Of a stretch of 64,000 nucleotides of DNA, positions 18,670-27,790 are shown one piece after another. The stretch is taken from contig NC_009831.1 in assembly GCF_000018025.1 (NCBI RefSeq), forward strand, positions 1,054,001 through 1,118,000, written 5' to 3'. Made by a program: the position numbers and the translations under genes. A model generated the notes under the pieces. That model searched no databases. It had not been told where the DNA came from and was given only the letters and a program-made list of their open reading frames with translations. Positions within the stretch are counted from its first letter, which is position 1. The number at the start of each line of letters is the position of its first letter. Source of the stretch: Shewanella sediminis HAW-EB3. Its GTDB lineage: Bacteria; Pseudomonadota; Gammaproteobacteria; Enterobacterales; Shewanellaceae.

Positions 18670-19674
18670 GTGGAAAGGAAACATCAAGTTTTTGTGTCAT
18701 CGACCTATAAAGATTTAGTCGAAGAGCGTAAAGAAGTTATTCATGCCTTATTGGAGCTAGATTGTATTCCAGCAGGGATGGAGTTGTTTCCTGCCACTGA
18801 TGAAGATGCATGGTCTTTAATAAAAGAAGTTATTGATGATTGCGATTATTATTTGTTAATCATCGCTGGAAAATATGGTTCAGTAAATGTTGAAGGTATT
18901 GGATATACCGAAATGGAATTCGATTATGCCATTCTTCAAGGCAAACCCGTAATGTGTTTTGTACATGAAAGTATTGAAGAACTTAAAGTAAGTAAAGTAG
19001 AAACCTCAGAGCTAGCTAAAGAACGTTTAAATTTATTTCGGAGTAAAGCACAAGAAAAGCATTGTAAATTTTGGGTGTCCGCTCATGATTTAGGAGGAAA
19101 AGTATCCAGAAGTCTTATCCAGCTAAAGAAGAAACACCCTTCTGATGGTTGGGTGCCAGGTCGATATGCAGCGGATCAAAAAATGTTAGCTGAGATGGAA
19201 AAAATGAGAAGTAAAGTTTCCGAGCTTGAAATGGAGCTGATGATATCTAAAGACCCCAAACCTGCTAACTTTGATGAATTGGAAAGTGGTAGTGATATTT
19301 ATTCTTTTCCATTCGGTTTATTCACGGATAAAACTAGGAAAGAAAGGGAGTCTGTTAATTTAGGAGTTACTTGGGATAAGCTTTTTTCCTATTGTGGTAC
19401 AGTTTTGTCTGGGGAGTGCACGAAAGAAGAATTAGCTGAAAAAATCAAGCTGGCTTATTATCATGCAATCCCTAAAGAACTTAAAGACTTAGTAAAATAT
19501 GAAGATATTGTTTTACCTTTTGTATTAATAGATCAAATTCATGTTCAATTTCAAGCTCTCGGGCTGATGATAACCGGTCAGAAAAAAAGGGCTGTAGCAG
19601 ATAAAAATACTTATTGGGCGCTTACTTCGTTTGGTGAAAAGTACTTAATTCAAATAAGAGCGTTAACAAGGTAA
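18670..19674 (+). CDS. DUF4062 domain protein, possible defence or stress gene
   Basis: 334 residues. The N-terminal 100 residues (QVFVSSTYKDLVEERKEV ... YYLLIIAGKYGSV ... MEFDYAILQGKPV) match the DUF4062 pattern, a Rossmann-like domain also found at the N-terminus of NLR-like and other putative defence proteins. A short coiled coil follows (about 168-190). The C-terminal 130 residues look like a helical effector or winged-helix domain that I do not recognise. The start is GTG with a strong AAGGAG. Base composition is clearly more AT-rich than neighbours, it is alone in a repeat-rich gap, and it is bounded by repeats R2 and R3 in opposite orientation, so transfer is likely. Function is inferred only. 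Confidence 0.7.
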   Translation: MERKHQVFVSSTYKDLVEERKEVIHALLELDCIPAGMELFPATDEDAWSLIKEVIDDCDYYLLIIAGKYGSVNVEGIGYTEMEFDYAILQGKPVMCFVHESIEELKVSKVETSELAKERLNLFRSKAQEKHCKFWVSAHDLGGKVSRSLIQLKKKHPSDGWVPGRYAADQKMLAEMEKMRSKVSELEMELMISKDPKPANFDELESGSDIYSFPFGLFTDKTRKERESVNLGVTWDKLFSYCGTVLSGECTKEELAEKIKLAYYHAIPKELKDLVKYEDIVLPFVLIDQIHVQFQALGLMITGQKKRAVADKNTYWALTSFGEKYLIQIRALTR

Positions 19675-19895
19675 TTCTAATAAAGCAATTAAGAGTGACT
19701 CCCAACGCTTGGCACTTTCAGTTCAAGGTTGGGTTTTGTGTTTACGGTGCAATGGTTTAGGCTAGGTGGCAGCGTTGCTCACACCTTAATGCGGCGTTAC
19801 CTCATATCCGATTGCCATGCTTTCCTGATCAAAACTTCATAAACTAGAGTCAAATCTCTAGCTCATTGGTGTCCTGAAATGAGTTAGCTTGAGAA

Positions 19896-20055
19896 TTCCA
19901 CAAAACCAAATTCGAAGAGAAGAACATTCAGGTGTAAACGCGGCTGTGACCTTCGACATCAGGGATGATGTCGCAGAGCCCACAGGGATTGTGCTTGCGG
20001 CGTGTCGCAGAAGTGTTTGCACATTAGGCGAGCCGCAGGCTATAGATTAAATTGA
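19896..20055. repeat. Dispersed palindromic repeat, copy R3 (inverted)
   Basis: The reverse complement runs GCCTGCGGCTCGCC, GTGCAAACACTTCTGCGACA, CCTGTGGGCTCTGC, GGTCACAGCCGCGTTTACAC, TTCTCTTCGAATTTGG, in the same order as R1 and the first part of R2. It lies downstream of the DUF4062 gene in the opposite orientation. The rest of 19675-20160 holds nothing else I can identify. Confidence 0.55.
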
Positions 20056-20161
20056 AGCCTTGGTTTCAGAGAGCCAACCAAATAGCAAAACCTGCCCAAT
20101 GAACCCAATCTAAAAAGATATTTGAAACTTGTTATCCGACAAGTAAACACAGTCCATGTAC

Positions 20162-20185
20162 AAAAAAGCCACCCGAAAGGGTGGC
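20162..20185 (-). terminator. rpiA terminator
   Basis: GCCACCC, a four-base loop (TTTC on the minus strand) and GGGTGGC, followed by six T on the minus strand. Confidence 0.85.
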
Positions 20186-20253
20186 TTAGCTAAACAAGTT
20201 CCTAGGCTCTAGTACCTAAAAATCTAGTCACTTCTGAGAAGCAATAAAACGGT

Positions 20254-20910
20254 CTATTTAACTGTTTTAACTCCTTCAGGAGAACCCACTAGCAGTACAT
20301 CTGCGCCACGCATGGCAAATAGTCCGTTAGTGACAACACCGACGATGGCGTTGATCTGCTCTTCAAGTTCTTTAGGGTTCATTATCTTCATGTTGTACAC
20401 ATCTAAGATAACGTTGCCGTTATCTGTGACAACACCTTCACGGTAGACAGGATCGCCGCCAAGTTTTACCAATTGACGAGCAACATAAGAGCGCGCCATA
20501 GGGATAACTTCTACCGGCAGTGGGAACTCACCCAGAACATCCACCTCTTTAGTGTTATCGACGATACAGATAAACTTGTCTGCAACTGCTGCGACGATCT
20601 TTTCACGTGTCAATGCAGCTCCGCCACCCTTGATCATATCCATATGAGCGTTGATCTCATCGGCGCCATCGACATAGACAGATAGTTCGTCGACTGAGTT
20701 GAGATCGTAAACCGGGATCCCTAATGCTTTCATCTTCTCGGTAGAAGCTTCAGAGCTTGATACTGCACCATCGATATCGGCTTTCATCGTTGCCAGGGCA
20801 TCGATAAAGTGGTTCACGGTAGAGCCTGTTCCTACACCTACGATACTGTCTTTCTCGACATATTCCAGTGCAGCCCAACCCGCGGCTTTTTTCATCTCAT
20901 CTTGTGTCAT
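20254..20910 (-). CDS. rpiA: Ribose-5-phosphate isomerase A
   Basis: 218 residues, the standard RpiA size. It interconverts ribose 5-phosphate and ribulose 5-phosphate in the pentose phosphate pathway. Conserved segments are [16 protein letters not shown] (phosphate loop), VDGADEI with the catalytic acid, and [15 protein letters not shown] with the catalytic Lys. It appears monocistronic with its own terminator. Confidence 0.95.
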   Translation of the reverse strand: MTQDEMKKAAGWAALEYVEKDSIVGVGTGSTVNHFIDALATMKADIDGAVSSSEASTEKMKALGIPVYDLNSVDELSVYVDGADEINAHMDMIKGGGAALTREKIVAAVADKFICIVDNTKEVDVLGEFPLPVEVIPMARSYVARQLVKLGGDPVYREGVVTDNGNVILDVYNMKIMNPKELEEQINAIVGVVTNGLFAMRGADVLLVGSPEGVKTVK

Positions 20911-21009
20911 GGTAGCGTCCTGTAAGGAGTATATTCAAAAATTCTGACGTTATTATACGCTCACTTGGTTGAAACTGCAGTGCTAATCCCTCATTTTCGA
21001 GCTAACTCG

Positions 21010-21151
21010 GTTAACTAGAGCTACCGGCGGTGCCTGCATGTTTGTAGCCACCAGGTCGGCTTTTTTGAGAAGCGGTATTCCTCAATGGCAAGCTAACTAG
21101 AGCTACCTGCGGTTCCTACCAACTTCTGCCACCAGGTCAGATCCTTTTTAA
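21010..21151. repeat. Degenerate tandem duplication of an HD-GYP gene end
   Basis: The last 60 or so bases of the HD-GYP gene (about 21090-21151: CTAACTAGAGCTACC...GCCACCAGGTC) recur about 80 bases downstream (21010-21072: TTAACTAGAGCTACCGG...GCCACCAGGTC). The copy still encodes a KKPTWW-like stretch but then shifts frame. Confidence 0.65.
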
Positions 21152-21977
21152 GTAGGGGGAGGGCGCGGTGGGCGAGACGACTAATCAGTTTATGATCGGC
21201 TGTCGGCTGTAACTGTTCGGGAGTGGCGACCCCACCTGTTGGCTTGAGGCTTCTGACACCCTGTTCGATAAACAAGCTGAACTCTCCGCCACAATTACGG
21301 CAGCAGGTCATATCGCCTTGCTCCATCTCCTTGTAGACCACGACAACCGGGCCGCAATTAGGGCAGACCTGCATGGGAGTATGGTGATCGCTATGTAACA
21401 CTATGGCATCGATATCGTGCCTATCGATGGAGCAGAAATGTTCAACCACATTGCTATTGAACTGAGATCCACTGTGTTGCTGCAATATGTCGAGAGCCTT
21501 ATCGACCCCCATCCCATTGCGGTAGGGGCGGTAAGAGGTCATGGCATCGAAGGCGTCGGTAACCGAAATAATACTGGCATCTAAATGAATTTGAGTTTCA
21601 CTCAGACCGTTGGGATAACCTTTACCATCGGGTCTTTCATGGTGGGCGAGAGCGCCGTTAATCGCTAAATCTCCCAAGGGGTGATGTTTGAGCACTTCGG
21701 CTGCGATACTCGGATGAGTTTTAATGACCTCATATTCGTCATCGGTGAGTTTTCCTGTCTTATTCAAGATGGCATCGGGAACCCCCACTTTCCCTAAGTC
21801 GTGCAGGAAACCGGCTAAACCTATACGCAGACGGGTTCTTTCATCCAGATTCATCTCAATGGCCACCAGTTCACTGAGTTGAGCGACGCGCCAGCAATGA
21901 CCACCTGTGTAGGCATCTCTTGCTTCAACAACGGATGCCATAGAGTATAAAGAGCGGAGTAAGTCGAGAGATTTCAT
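21093..21977 (-). CDS. HD-GYP domain protein with C-terminal zinc ribbon
   Basis: 294 residues. The HD-GYP core occupies about 15-185: GHCWRVAQLSELVA, the HD pair in FLHDLGKVGVPD and HHERPDGKGYP. All metal-binding and GYP residues are there, so c-di-GMP hydrolysis is likely. Two Cys pairs (CPNC at about 208-211 and CCRNC near 230) form a zinc ribbon, an unusual addition with no receiver or sensor domain at the N-terminus. The ATG at 21977 is preceded by AAGGAT. The 3' end has been partly duplicated downstream. Confidence 0.85.
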   Translation of the reverse strand: MKSLDLLRSLYSMASVVEARDAYTGGHCWRVAQLSELVAIEMNLDERTRLRIGLAGFLHDLGKVGVPDAILNKTGKLTDDEYEVIKTHPSIAAEVLKHHPLGDLAINGALAHHERPDGKGYPNGLSETQIHLDASIISVTDAFDAMTSYRPYRNGMGVDKALDILQQHSGSQFNSNVVEHFCSIDRHDIDAIVLHSDHHTPMQVCPNCGPVVVVYKEMEQGDMTCCRNCGGEFSLFIEQGVRSLKPTGGVATPEQLQPTADHKLISRLAHRALPLLKKDLTWWQKLVGTAGSSS

Positions 21978-22200
21978 TGGTTATCCTTATGATTAACAGT
22001 CCATTTTAATACATCAGTGGGTAATGCTAATTTGCATTCACCTAATAGACCGTGGAAGTAGGAGTAAAATGTCACGCACTCTATAAATTTAACTATAGGC
22101 CAAAGACGGTGGCAAAAAAAAGATTGCAGGAGTAGATTTAGACCCAGTCAGAGTTATTCTGATATGTCTGCTTGTGGGAAAGGGAATCTGGAGAATATTT

Positions 22201-23133
22201 ATGGCTGGAGCTAGCCTGTTGTCATTGTTGGATGATATCGCATCTATCCTGGATGATGTCGCGGTAATGAGTAAGATTGCAGCACGAAAAACGGCCGGTG
22301 TGTTAGGTGATGATCTCGCACTCAATGCCCAGCAGGTGTCGGGCGTTAATGCCGATAGAGAGTTACCCGTTGTCTGGGCCGTCGCCCTAGGCTCGCTACG
22401 TAATAAATGTATCTTAGTACCGGCGGCGCTGCTTATCAGTGCCTTTATCCCCTGGGCTATTATCCCTCTATTGATGTTTGGTGGCCTTTTTCTCTGTTTC
22501 GAAGGGTTCGAGAAGCTGCATCACAGTTATGCAAAGAGGAAAGCTAAGCAGTCAGGAGAGCACTCTGATGAAGAGGTGTTACCCGAAATTGATGACATTA
22601 AGGCTTATGAGCAGCAGAAGATCAAGGGGGCGATTCGGACCGACTTTGTTCTGTCGGCCGAGATAATCGCCATTACCTTGGGGGTCGTTGCCGAGAGTAG
22701 TTTTACGACTCAGGTATTTACCCTCTCTGCTATCGCATTAGTGATGACCATAGGTGTATATGGTTTGGTCGCCGGTATTGTGAAGTTAGATGATGCCGGG
22801 CTTTATCTTAGTCAAAGACAAGGTTCTGGCTTGCTGACCCGTTTCGGTCGCTGGTTCGGCGGTGGGCTTGTGAACGCGGCTCCTCACCTGATGAGAGGCC
22901 TCACCATAGTCGGCACTATCGCCATGTTTATGGTGGGAGGGGGGATTCTTACCCACGGTCTACATGCCGTGAGTGTGCAGATTGAATCGATTGCCCAGTG
23001 GGTCGAGCAGTTAGCCGCAGTGGGGCCGACACTGGCCTTTATCACACCGAGCCTGCTAAATACGGTGTTTGGCGTCATAGCCGGAGCATTGGCCCTGTTG
23101 ATTGTGTCCGGATTCCAGAAGTTCAGAAGCTGA
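22201..23133 (+). CDS. DUF808 inner-membrane protein, YedI-like
   Basis: 310 residues from the ATG at 22201, which has GGAG eight bases upstream; the start [23 protein letters not shown] matches E. coli YedI closely. At least six membrane segments are visible. [20 protein letters not shown] and [16 protein letters not shown] are conserved family blocks. The biochemical role of YedI is unknown. It is convergent with the LysR gene at 23198. Confidence 0.85.
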   Translation: MAGASLLSLLDDIASILDDVAVMSKIAARKTAGVLGDDLALNAQQVSGVNADRELPVVWAVALGSLRNKCILVPAALLISAFIPWAIIPLLMFGGLFLCFEGFEKLHHSYAKRKAKQSGEHSDEEVLPEIDDIKAYEQQKIKGAIRTDFVLSAEIIAITLGVVAESSFTTQVFTLSAIALVMTIGVYGLVAGIVKLDDAGLYLSQRQGSGLLTRFGRWFGGGLVNAAPHLMRGLTIVGTIAMFMVGGGILTHGLHAVSVQIESIAQWVEQLAAVGPTLAFITPSLLNTVFGVIAGALALLIVSGFQKFRS

Positions 23134-23197
23134 TATCCATCCCGGCATTGGTCAGGCATTTTGCTCGGTCATCTACATTCGGAGCAGCCGATGCTTA

Positions 23198-24106
23198 TCA
23201 GGTTTCAGCGCTTTGTTTGTGGGTACCAAACCGCTCTTTCACCATGTTAAGCATAGCTTGGGCTGCGAATGAGAGCTGCTTTCCTTTTTGCCAGTATAGG
23301 GATAGTTCCCAATACAGCTCGGAGCTTTTCAATGGCACATGGACAACACCGCTTACGCTATGTCGTTCGGCTATCAGCTTGGGAAGCACCATAGTGCCGG
23401 CTCCGGCAGCCACCAAAGCGATACCAAAATCGGGGTGACTCACACGGGTGATATTTTTTGGGGTGAAGCCCGCTTTCTCACAGGCGTCGAATACCTGACC
23501 ATAAAGGGCAAAATCATGTTCGAACATGATCTGGGCTATGTCGGATATTTGGCAAAGCTGAAGGGAGGCTTCGTGAGCCAGGAGATTATTCTTGGGCAGG
23601 ACGACGACCATAGGGTCTTCGTGGATTCTGATCCCGTCGAACTCTTTGTCGAATGAGATTATCCCCGTTGCCAGCTCAATCTCTCCTTTTTGAAGCGCGA
23701 GGGTTTGCTCGACTCCTCCCCGTACGAACAGATTCATCTCAATCTTAGGGTAACTGTCTTTGAACTTGGCTATCACGGGAGCAAAAAGCTCGGCGCTGCC
23801 AAGCGGAGCCAGACCAAGCCTTAGCTCTCCCGAGGTTAAATCCCGTTGAGAGGCCAGCTCATTGAGCATCCTATGTCTTCCAGCTAAGAGCTCGATACCG
23901 TGGCGATAGACCACTTCACCTGCGGATGTCAGCTTGAGTTGGGTGCCGCGTTTACCTCGCTCGATCAAGGTTAAGTCCAACTCATGCTCGAGCCCAATGA
24001 TCGCCTTAGAGAGTGCGGGTTGAGTGATATGGATTTTTTCAGAGGCTTTTGCAAAGCCGCCAGAATCGACGATGTCGATGAAGTAGCCAATCACTCTGAG
24101 ATCCAT
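23198..24106 (-). CDS. LysR-family regulator divergent from cidAB
   Basis: 302 residues. The helix-turn-helix is at the N-terminus (GFAKASEKIHITQPALSKAIIGLEHEL) and the effector-binding domain follows. It diverges from cidA with a 106-base gap, the classic arrangement of CidR with cidAB. In other bacteria CidR responds to acetate or pyruvate overflow; this role is inferred from position. Confidence 0.85.
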   Translation of the reverse strand: MDLRVIGYFIDIVDSGGFAKASEKIHITQPALSKAIIGLEHELDLTLIERGKRGTQLKLTSAGEVVYRHGIELLAGRHRMLNELASQRDLTSGELRLGLAPLGSAELFAPVIAKFKDSYPKIEMNLFVRGGVEQTLALQKGEIELATGIISFDKEFDGIRIHEDPMVVVLPKNNLLAHEASLQLCQISDIAQIMFEHDFALYGQVFDACEKAGFTPKNITRVSHPDFGIALVAAGAGTMVLPKLIAERHSVSGVVHVPLKSSELYWELSLYWQKGKQLSFAAQAMLNMVKERFGTHKQSAET

Positions 24107-24212
24107 TTGTATTACCTTTGGTTATGCTTTCTATTCTTAATATTCATTTTTTTTATCTTTTTAGCAAGCGTAAACTCTGTTTATCGCATAGGTTTCAGGT
24201 TTAGGTTTTACT

Positions 24213-24647
24213 TTGTTGACAGCTGAACGTACTAAAAAGTGTTATGGGGTTCTTCAATTACTGATCCAGATCGGACTATTTTGTCTGTTAGCCTGGGGGA
24301 TGGAGCAGGTCTCGGTTTATTTGGAACTTCCTGTTCCTGGCAGCGTGTTGGGGCTCGCTATCCTGTTATTGTTAATGGGGTTAAAGCTGGTACCTGAGAA
24401 GTCGGTCAAACTTGGCGCGGGATGGTTAACGGGTGAGTTACTGCTATTTTTCATTCCTCCTGTTATCTCAATTATTAAGTATGAAAGCCTATTCGAGCAA
24501 TACTCGGCTCCTTTGATGCTCACATTAGTGATTGGCAGTGTCTGTGTATTACTCGGTACCGGATTTGTGGTCGATAGGGTCTTCAGGTTTGAAACTAAGA
24601 TGAACAGTAAACGCCTTAATGCAGCAAAAGCGATAGAGGTAATATAG
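24213..24647 (+). CDS. cidA: CidA/LrgA family holin-like membrane protein
   Basis: 144 residues with four membrane segments. LPVPGSVLGLAILLLLMGLKLVP is the CidA/LrgA signature. The family has been described as holin-like and linked to murein hydrolase export, and more recently to pyruvate or other weak-acid transport. A TTG start at 24213 (or 24216) is used here; no better start is visible. The stop codon directly abuts the ATG of cidB. Confidence 0.85.
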   Translation: MLTAERTKKCYGVLQLLIQIGLFCLLAWGMEQVSVYLELPVPGSVLGLAILLLLMGLKLVPEKSVKLGAGWLTGELLLFFIPPVISIIKYESLFEQYSAPLMLTLVIGSVCVLLGTGFVVDRVFRFETKMNSKRLNAAKAIEVI

Positions 24648-25337
24648 ATGTCCCAGTCAATGTTAGCGGCGATCAGCTTGGTCTTTACACTCTCTTGCTA
24701 CTTTTTGATTAAACAGCTGTACCTGAAAAAGAGGGTATGGTGGTTAGCCCCCATCTTGATTGTACCTGTGGTTATTGTTCTGTTTGTGGTTAGTCTGAAA
24801 ATCCCTCTGCCTGCCTATTTTGAATATACTCATTGGCTGGTGGCCCTGTTGGCTCCTGCGACCATCGCATTCTCTGTGCCTATATATAGAGAACGAAAAT
24901 TGATTTTCAGCTATCCGTTAACGATTGGCATTGGCGTGGTGACAGGTCTGTTGTTAGGGCTCCTCTCATCATGGGGATTGATGCAGATATTTTCACTGCC
25001 GCCAGAGTTGTCCCAAAGTACCTTAGTGCGCTCGGTGTCGACGCCGTTTGCCATGGAAGCCACGTCTGCATTTGGCGGGGTACCAGAGTTGACCGCCATG
25101 TTGGTACTGCTCACGGGGATTATCGGTATGTTGGTATGCGAGCCTTTGTTTAAGCTGGCGAAAATAAATTCACCTTTAGCTATAGGCGCAGCACTCGGAG
25201 CCGCGGCACATGGCGCGGGAGCCGCAAAAGCCAGTGAGTTTGGTAAAGAGGAGGGGGTGGTTGCCAGTCTGACTATGATCTTTACCGGTATCGCTATGGT
25301 GCTTGGTGCTCCCTTCTTTTCGATTTTCCTGGTCTGA
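24648..25337 (+). CDS. cidB: CidB/LrgB family membrane protein
   Basis: 229 residues and very hydrophobic. LVRSVSTPFAMEATSAFGG and AIGAALGAAAHGAGAAKA are characteristic LrgB blocks. It is translated together with cidA (zero spacing). The pair lies next to the lactate/porin cluster, consistent with a link to overflow metabolites, but this is inference. Confidence 0.87.
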   Translation: MSQSMLAAISLVFTLSCYFLIKQLYLKKRVWWLAPILIVPVVIVLFVVSLKIPLPAYFEYTHWLVALLAPATIAFSVPIYRERKLIFSYPLTIGIGVVTGLLLGLLSSWGLMQIFSLPPELSQSTLVRSVSTPFAMEATSAFGGVPELTAMLVLLTGIIGMLVCEPLFKLAKINSPLAIGAALGAAAHGAGAAKASEFGKEEGVVASLTMIFTGIAMVLGAPFFSIFLV

Positions 25338-25449
25338 TAAATCATTCTATCTATTGCGGTATGAATTTCAGCTTCAGTGTCACTTGGCTATATTGCGGCC
25401 ACCTCTCGGTACTCTTCGATAACAGATTTAACAATTAATCGTTATAAAC

Positions 25450-25463
25450 TTGATCTGCATCAT
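25450..25463. promoter_or_regulatory. FNR/EtrA-like site upstream of the porin
   Basis: TTGATCTGCATCAT fits TTGAT-N4-ATCAA with one mismatch. The surrounding AATCGTTATAAACTTGATCT is nearly identical to the sequence before lctP (29577-29590). Confidence 0.5.
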
Positions 25464-25606
25464 ATTGGTACTCGCCTGAAATTATCATTCGTAACCAGGT
25501 CTGACACATGGGGTTAACCGTTTTGTAACTGCATGTATTTAAATGTTAAAAATAATATCCCTCCAATATATTTTCTGAAAAATCGTAAGGTTGAAGCCGA
25601 CCAAAT

Positions 25607-25735
25607 CGGTATTTCTACGTGCAAACCCTTAGCAGCCTTAGGTGCAAACACCGATAACCCCACCCTCCATAAACCCATATGGTTAGCCGCGGATAAACAA
25701 TAAGTTTGCTGGCACGGATCTTTGGTGACCGTTTC
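25607..25735 (+). promoter_or_regulatory. Conserved leader shared with lctP, copy A
   Basis: A block starting at CGGTATTTCTACGTG, through CAAACCCTTAG, CCTTAGGTGCAAACAC, CATATGGTTAGCC and GATAAACAATAAGTTTGC to GGTGACCG, is repeated with few changes at 29732-29860 upstream of the lactate permease. It holds direct repeats of GTGCAAAC and a later GTTTGC able to pair with them. It lies between the FNR-like site and the start codon, so it is probably transcribed. It matches no riboswitch class that I recognise. Confidence 0.6.
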
Positions 25736-25781
25736 ATGCAAGCAACAACCAAAAAATTAACAGATCCCAAAAGGCAGCTTG

Positions 25782-26852
25782 ATGAACAGAATAACTAAAA
25801 CAGCGTTAGTGGTAGCTACATTTTTCTCAGCACCTTCTTTCGCCGGCTACGAAGTCCAAATTGATGACACCTCGAAGTTAACTTTCGGTGGCTACTTCAA
25901 AGCCGACTTGCGTAATGTCAGCGGCGACCAAGCTTACCGAGACTTCTGGATTGGTTCCAGTACAGGCGTGCCAGATACCAATAAAACCAGCATTCAGGCC
26001 AGAGAGTCGCGCTTCAATGTTAAGTACTCCAATGGCGAGTTAGCGGGATTTCTCGAGTATGATTTCTATGGTAGTGACGGTAACGCATTAGTTTCTAACT
26101 CATACGAGCCGCGTATGCGTCATGCTTTTATCTCTTACAAGAACTGGAAAGTCGGCCAGACTTGGTCAACCTTTATGCCACTGGCCTCTATCGCCGAGGC
26201 GCTGGACTTTGGTGGAGCGCACGTAGGTCAGGTGTTCATTCGTCAAGGCCAGATACGTTACACCAATGGCGGGCTGGAACTGGCGCTGGAAAACCCGGCG
26301 AACGCTACCGATGACAATCAGAGTATCCCCGATGTAGTGGCTCGTTACACTTTCAAAGGCGATTTTGGTCAGGTGGCCGTTGCCGCGCTGGCTCGCACCT
26401 TTGATGACAACGGTGTGGCTGGTCATGCCGATGGCACTCAGTTGGCTTACAGCATAAGCGGTAAAATCAATACCTTTGGTAAAGATGATTTCCGTTTCGC
26501 CTATAACGCGGGCGCTGCGGGTCGTTATATTTCACCAGGTCACAACGCCGGCGACAAGGTTAATGCCGATGGCAGTGGTGATCTGCTGACAACGCAAGCT
26601 TACACCGTTGCCTATCGCCATTTTTGGACTGACGATTTGCGCTCTACCGTTTACTACGGCCACTCTGAAGTAGAAGATTTCAATGGTGTGAGTGCTGACT
26701 CTGATCGTAACCACTACGGCATCAACCTGATCCAGCAGCTTAGCAAGCAGTTAAGCGTGGGCGTTGAATTCGGTAACTATGATGCTGATATATCAGCCAC
26801 TGAAACTGCGGATTCTGATTACATCCAGCTTTCGGCCAAGTACGTACTTTAA
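25782..26852 (+). CDS. Outer-membrane porin, DcaP-like
   Basis: 356 residues after a clear signal peptide (MNRITKTALVVATFFSAPSFA). SKLTFGGYFKADLR at the mature N-terminus and a barrel of alternating strands ending in SAKYVL (hydrophobic C-terminal residue) fit DcaP-type trimeric porins, which pass carboxylates and similar anions. I use the ATG at 25782 with AAGGCAG upstream. The gene shares its leader with lctP, so import of lactate or another organic acid is a reasonable guess. Confidence 0.75.
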   Translation: MNRITKTALVVATFFSAPSFAGYEVQIDDTSKLTFGGYFKADLRNVSGDQAYRDFWIGSSTGVPDTNKTSIQARESRFNVKYSNGELAGFLEYDFYGSDGNALVSNSYEPRMRHAFISYKNWKVGQTWSTFMPLASIAEALDFGGAHVGQVFIRQGQIRYTNGGLELALENPANATDDNQSIPDVVARYTFKGDFGQVAVAALARTFDDNGVAGHADGTQLAYSISGKINTFGKDDFRFAYNAGAAGRYISPGHNAGDKVNADGSGDLLTTQAYTVAYRHFWTDDLRSTVYYGHSEVEDFNGVSADSDRNHYGINLIQQLSKQLSVGVEFGNYDADISATETADSDYIQLSAKYVL

Positions 26853-27055
26853 TAGCGGGCGGCATAATCTAATTTATGTCGCTGGTTTTCCCTGTGAAAG
26901 TCCGCGCACTTGCCCCTATCAATAAGGCAAGCAGGGCAGGAAACAAAGTACTTAAACTGGCTGTCATCCATCAGCCCCCAAGAGAATAACTTCCGAAAGG
27001 TCATCCAGTGGGATGGTTGGCCTTGTTCCTCTGACCATAAATGAGGATAAAACAT
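26849..27055 (-). CDS. Possible small Cys-containing protein
   Basis: A 68-residue ORF fills the long gap between the porin stop and its terminator, on the opposite strand. It has CPACLIDRGKC, a possible metal site, and several Trp. No clear Shine-Dalgarno sequence is visible and I recognise no family; it may be chance. If it is not real, this stretch is an unusually long porin 3' UTR. Confidence 0.25.
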   Translation of the reverse strand: MFYPHLWSEEQGQPSHWMTFRKLFSWGLMDDSQFKYFVSCPACLIDRGKCADFHRENQRHKLDYAARY

Positions 27056-27098
27056 CCCCTACTTAACTCCCACAGCATGGCAGGTTCGCCATGTTTTC

Positions 27099-27131
27099 CC
27101 CGAAGCATGACCCCGCTTCGGGTATTTTTTT
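27099..27131 (+). terminator. Porin terminator
   Basis: CCCGAAGC, an eight-base loop and GCTTCGGG, then TA and seven T. It lies about 245 bases after the porin stop. Confidence 0.75.
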
Positions 27132-27169
27132 CAATAGAGGTTGGCCATGAGAACAGGGCGTGAACCGTG

Positions 27170-27790
27170 TTACCTGTCTAAGCCATGATCTATGGCATAA
27201 CGCACCAGGCCGGCCGTACAGTCTATAGCCAGTTTCTGTTTGATATTACGCTTATGGGTCTCGACCGTGCGTACACTGACATTCATCTCCTGCGCAATGC
27301 GTTTATTATTCATCCCCAGCGATATCAAGCGTAAAACTAACTGTTCCCGCTGGGTTACCAGAACTTGTTTGCCACTGGCGAGCTCCTGTGACAGGGTGTC
27401 TATGACATCTGCACTGAAATAGCGCTTACCGGCGGCAACTTTTTTAATCGCTTCAATGAGTTCCTTACCGGGTACATCCTTGAGAATATAGCCATCGGCA
27501 CCGTGGCGCATTGCCGCCACTATATATTCCTTGTTGTCATGCATGCTCAACATCACCACCTTGCATGACATCTCCTGCTCCTTAATCAGCTCAAGCAGAT
27601 ACATGCCATCCATTTGTGGCATATTAATATCCATCAACACCAGATCGATCTGTGTATCCTTTAGGATCTCCAGAGCCTGGAGGCCATTGTCTGCTTCAGC
27701 TTGTACCTCTATGTCGCAGTCAAGGTCCAGACGATGCCGTAACCCTTCCCGAAACAGGGGATGATCGTCCACCAAAAGTACGCGGATCAT
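27170..27790 (-). CDS. NarL/LuxR-type response regulator
   Basis: 206 residues. The receiver domain has acidic DD at 8-9, the phospho-acceptor Asp at about 54 (LVLMDINMPQ) and a conserved Lys in LKDVPG. The C-terminal LuxR helix-turn-helix is LISLGMNNKRIAQEMNVSVRTVETHKRNI. The start overlaps the kinase stop by four bases, so it is the cognate partner. The likely targets are the porin and lctP that flank the pair. Confidence 0.9.
   Translation of the reverse strand: MIRVLLVDDHPLFREGLRHRLDLDCDIEVQAEADNGLQALEILKDTQIDLVLMDINMPQMDGMYLLELIKEQEMSCKVVMLSMHDNKEYIVAAMRHGADGYILKDVPGKELIEAIKKVAAGKRYFSADVIDTLSQELASGKQVLVTQREQLVLRLISLGMNNKRIAQEMNVSVRTVETHKRNIKQKLAIDCTAGLVRYAIDHGLDR

Noticed and set aside
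25607..25735. Shared leader as a known riboswitch (cobalamin, TPP, Moco, glycine)
   Set aside because: None of the conserved boxes of these classes that I remember is present, and lactate transport is not a known target of them.
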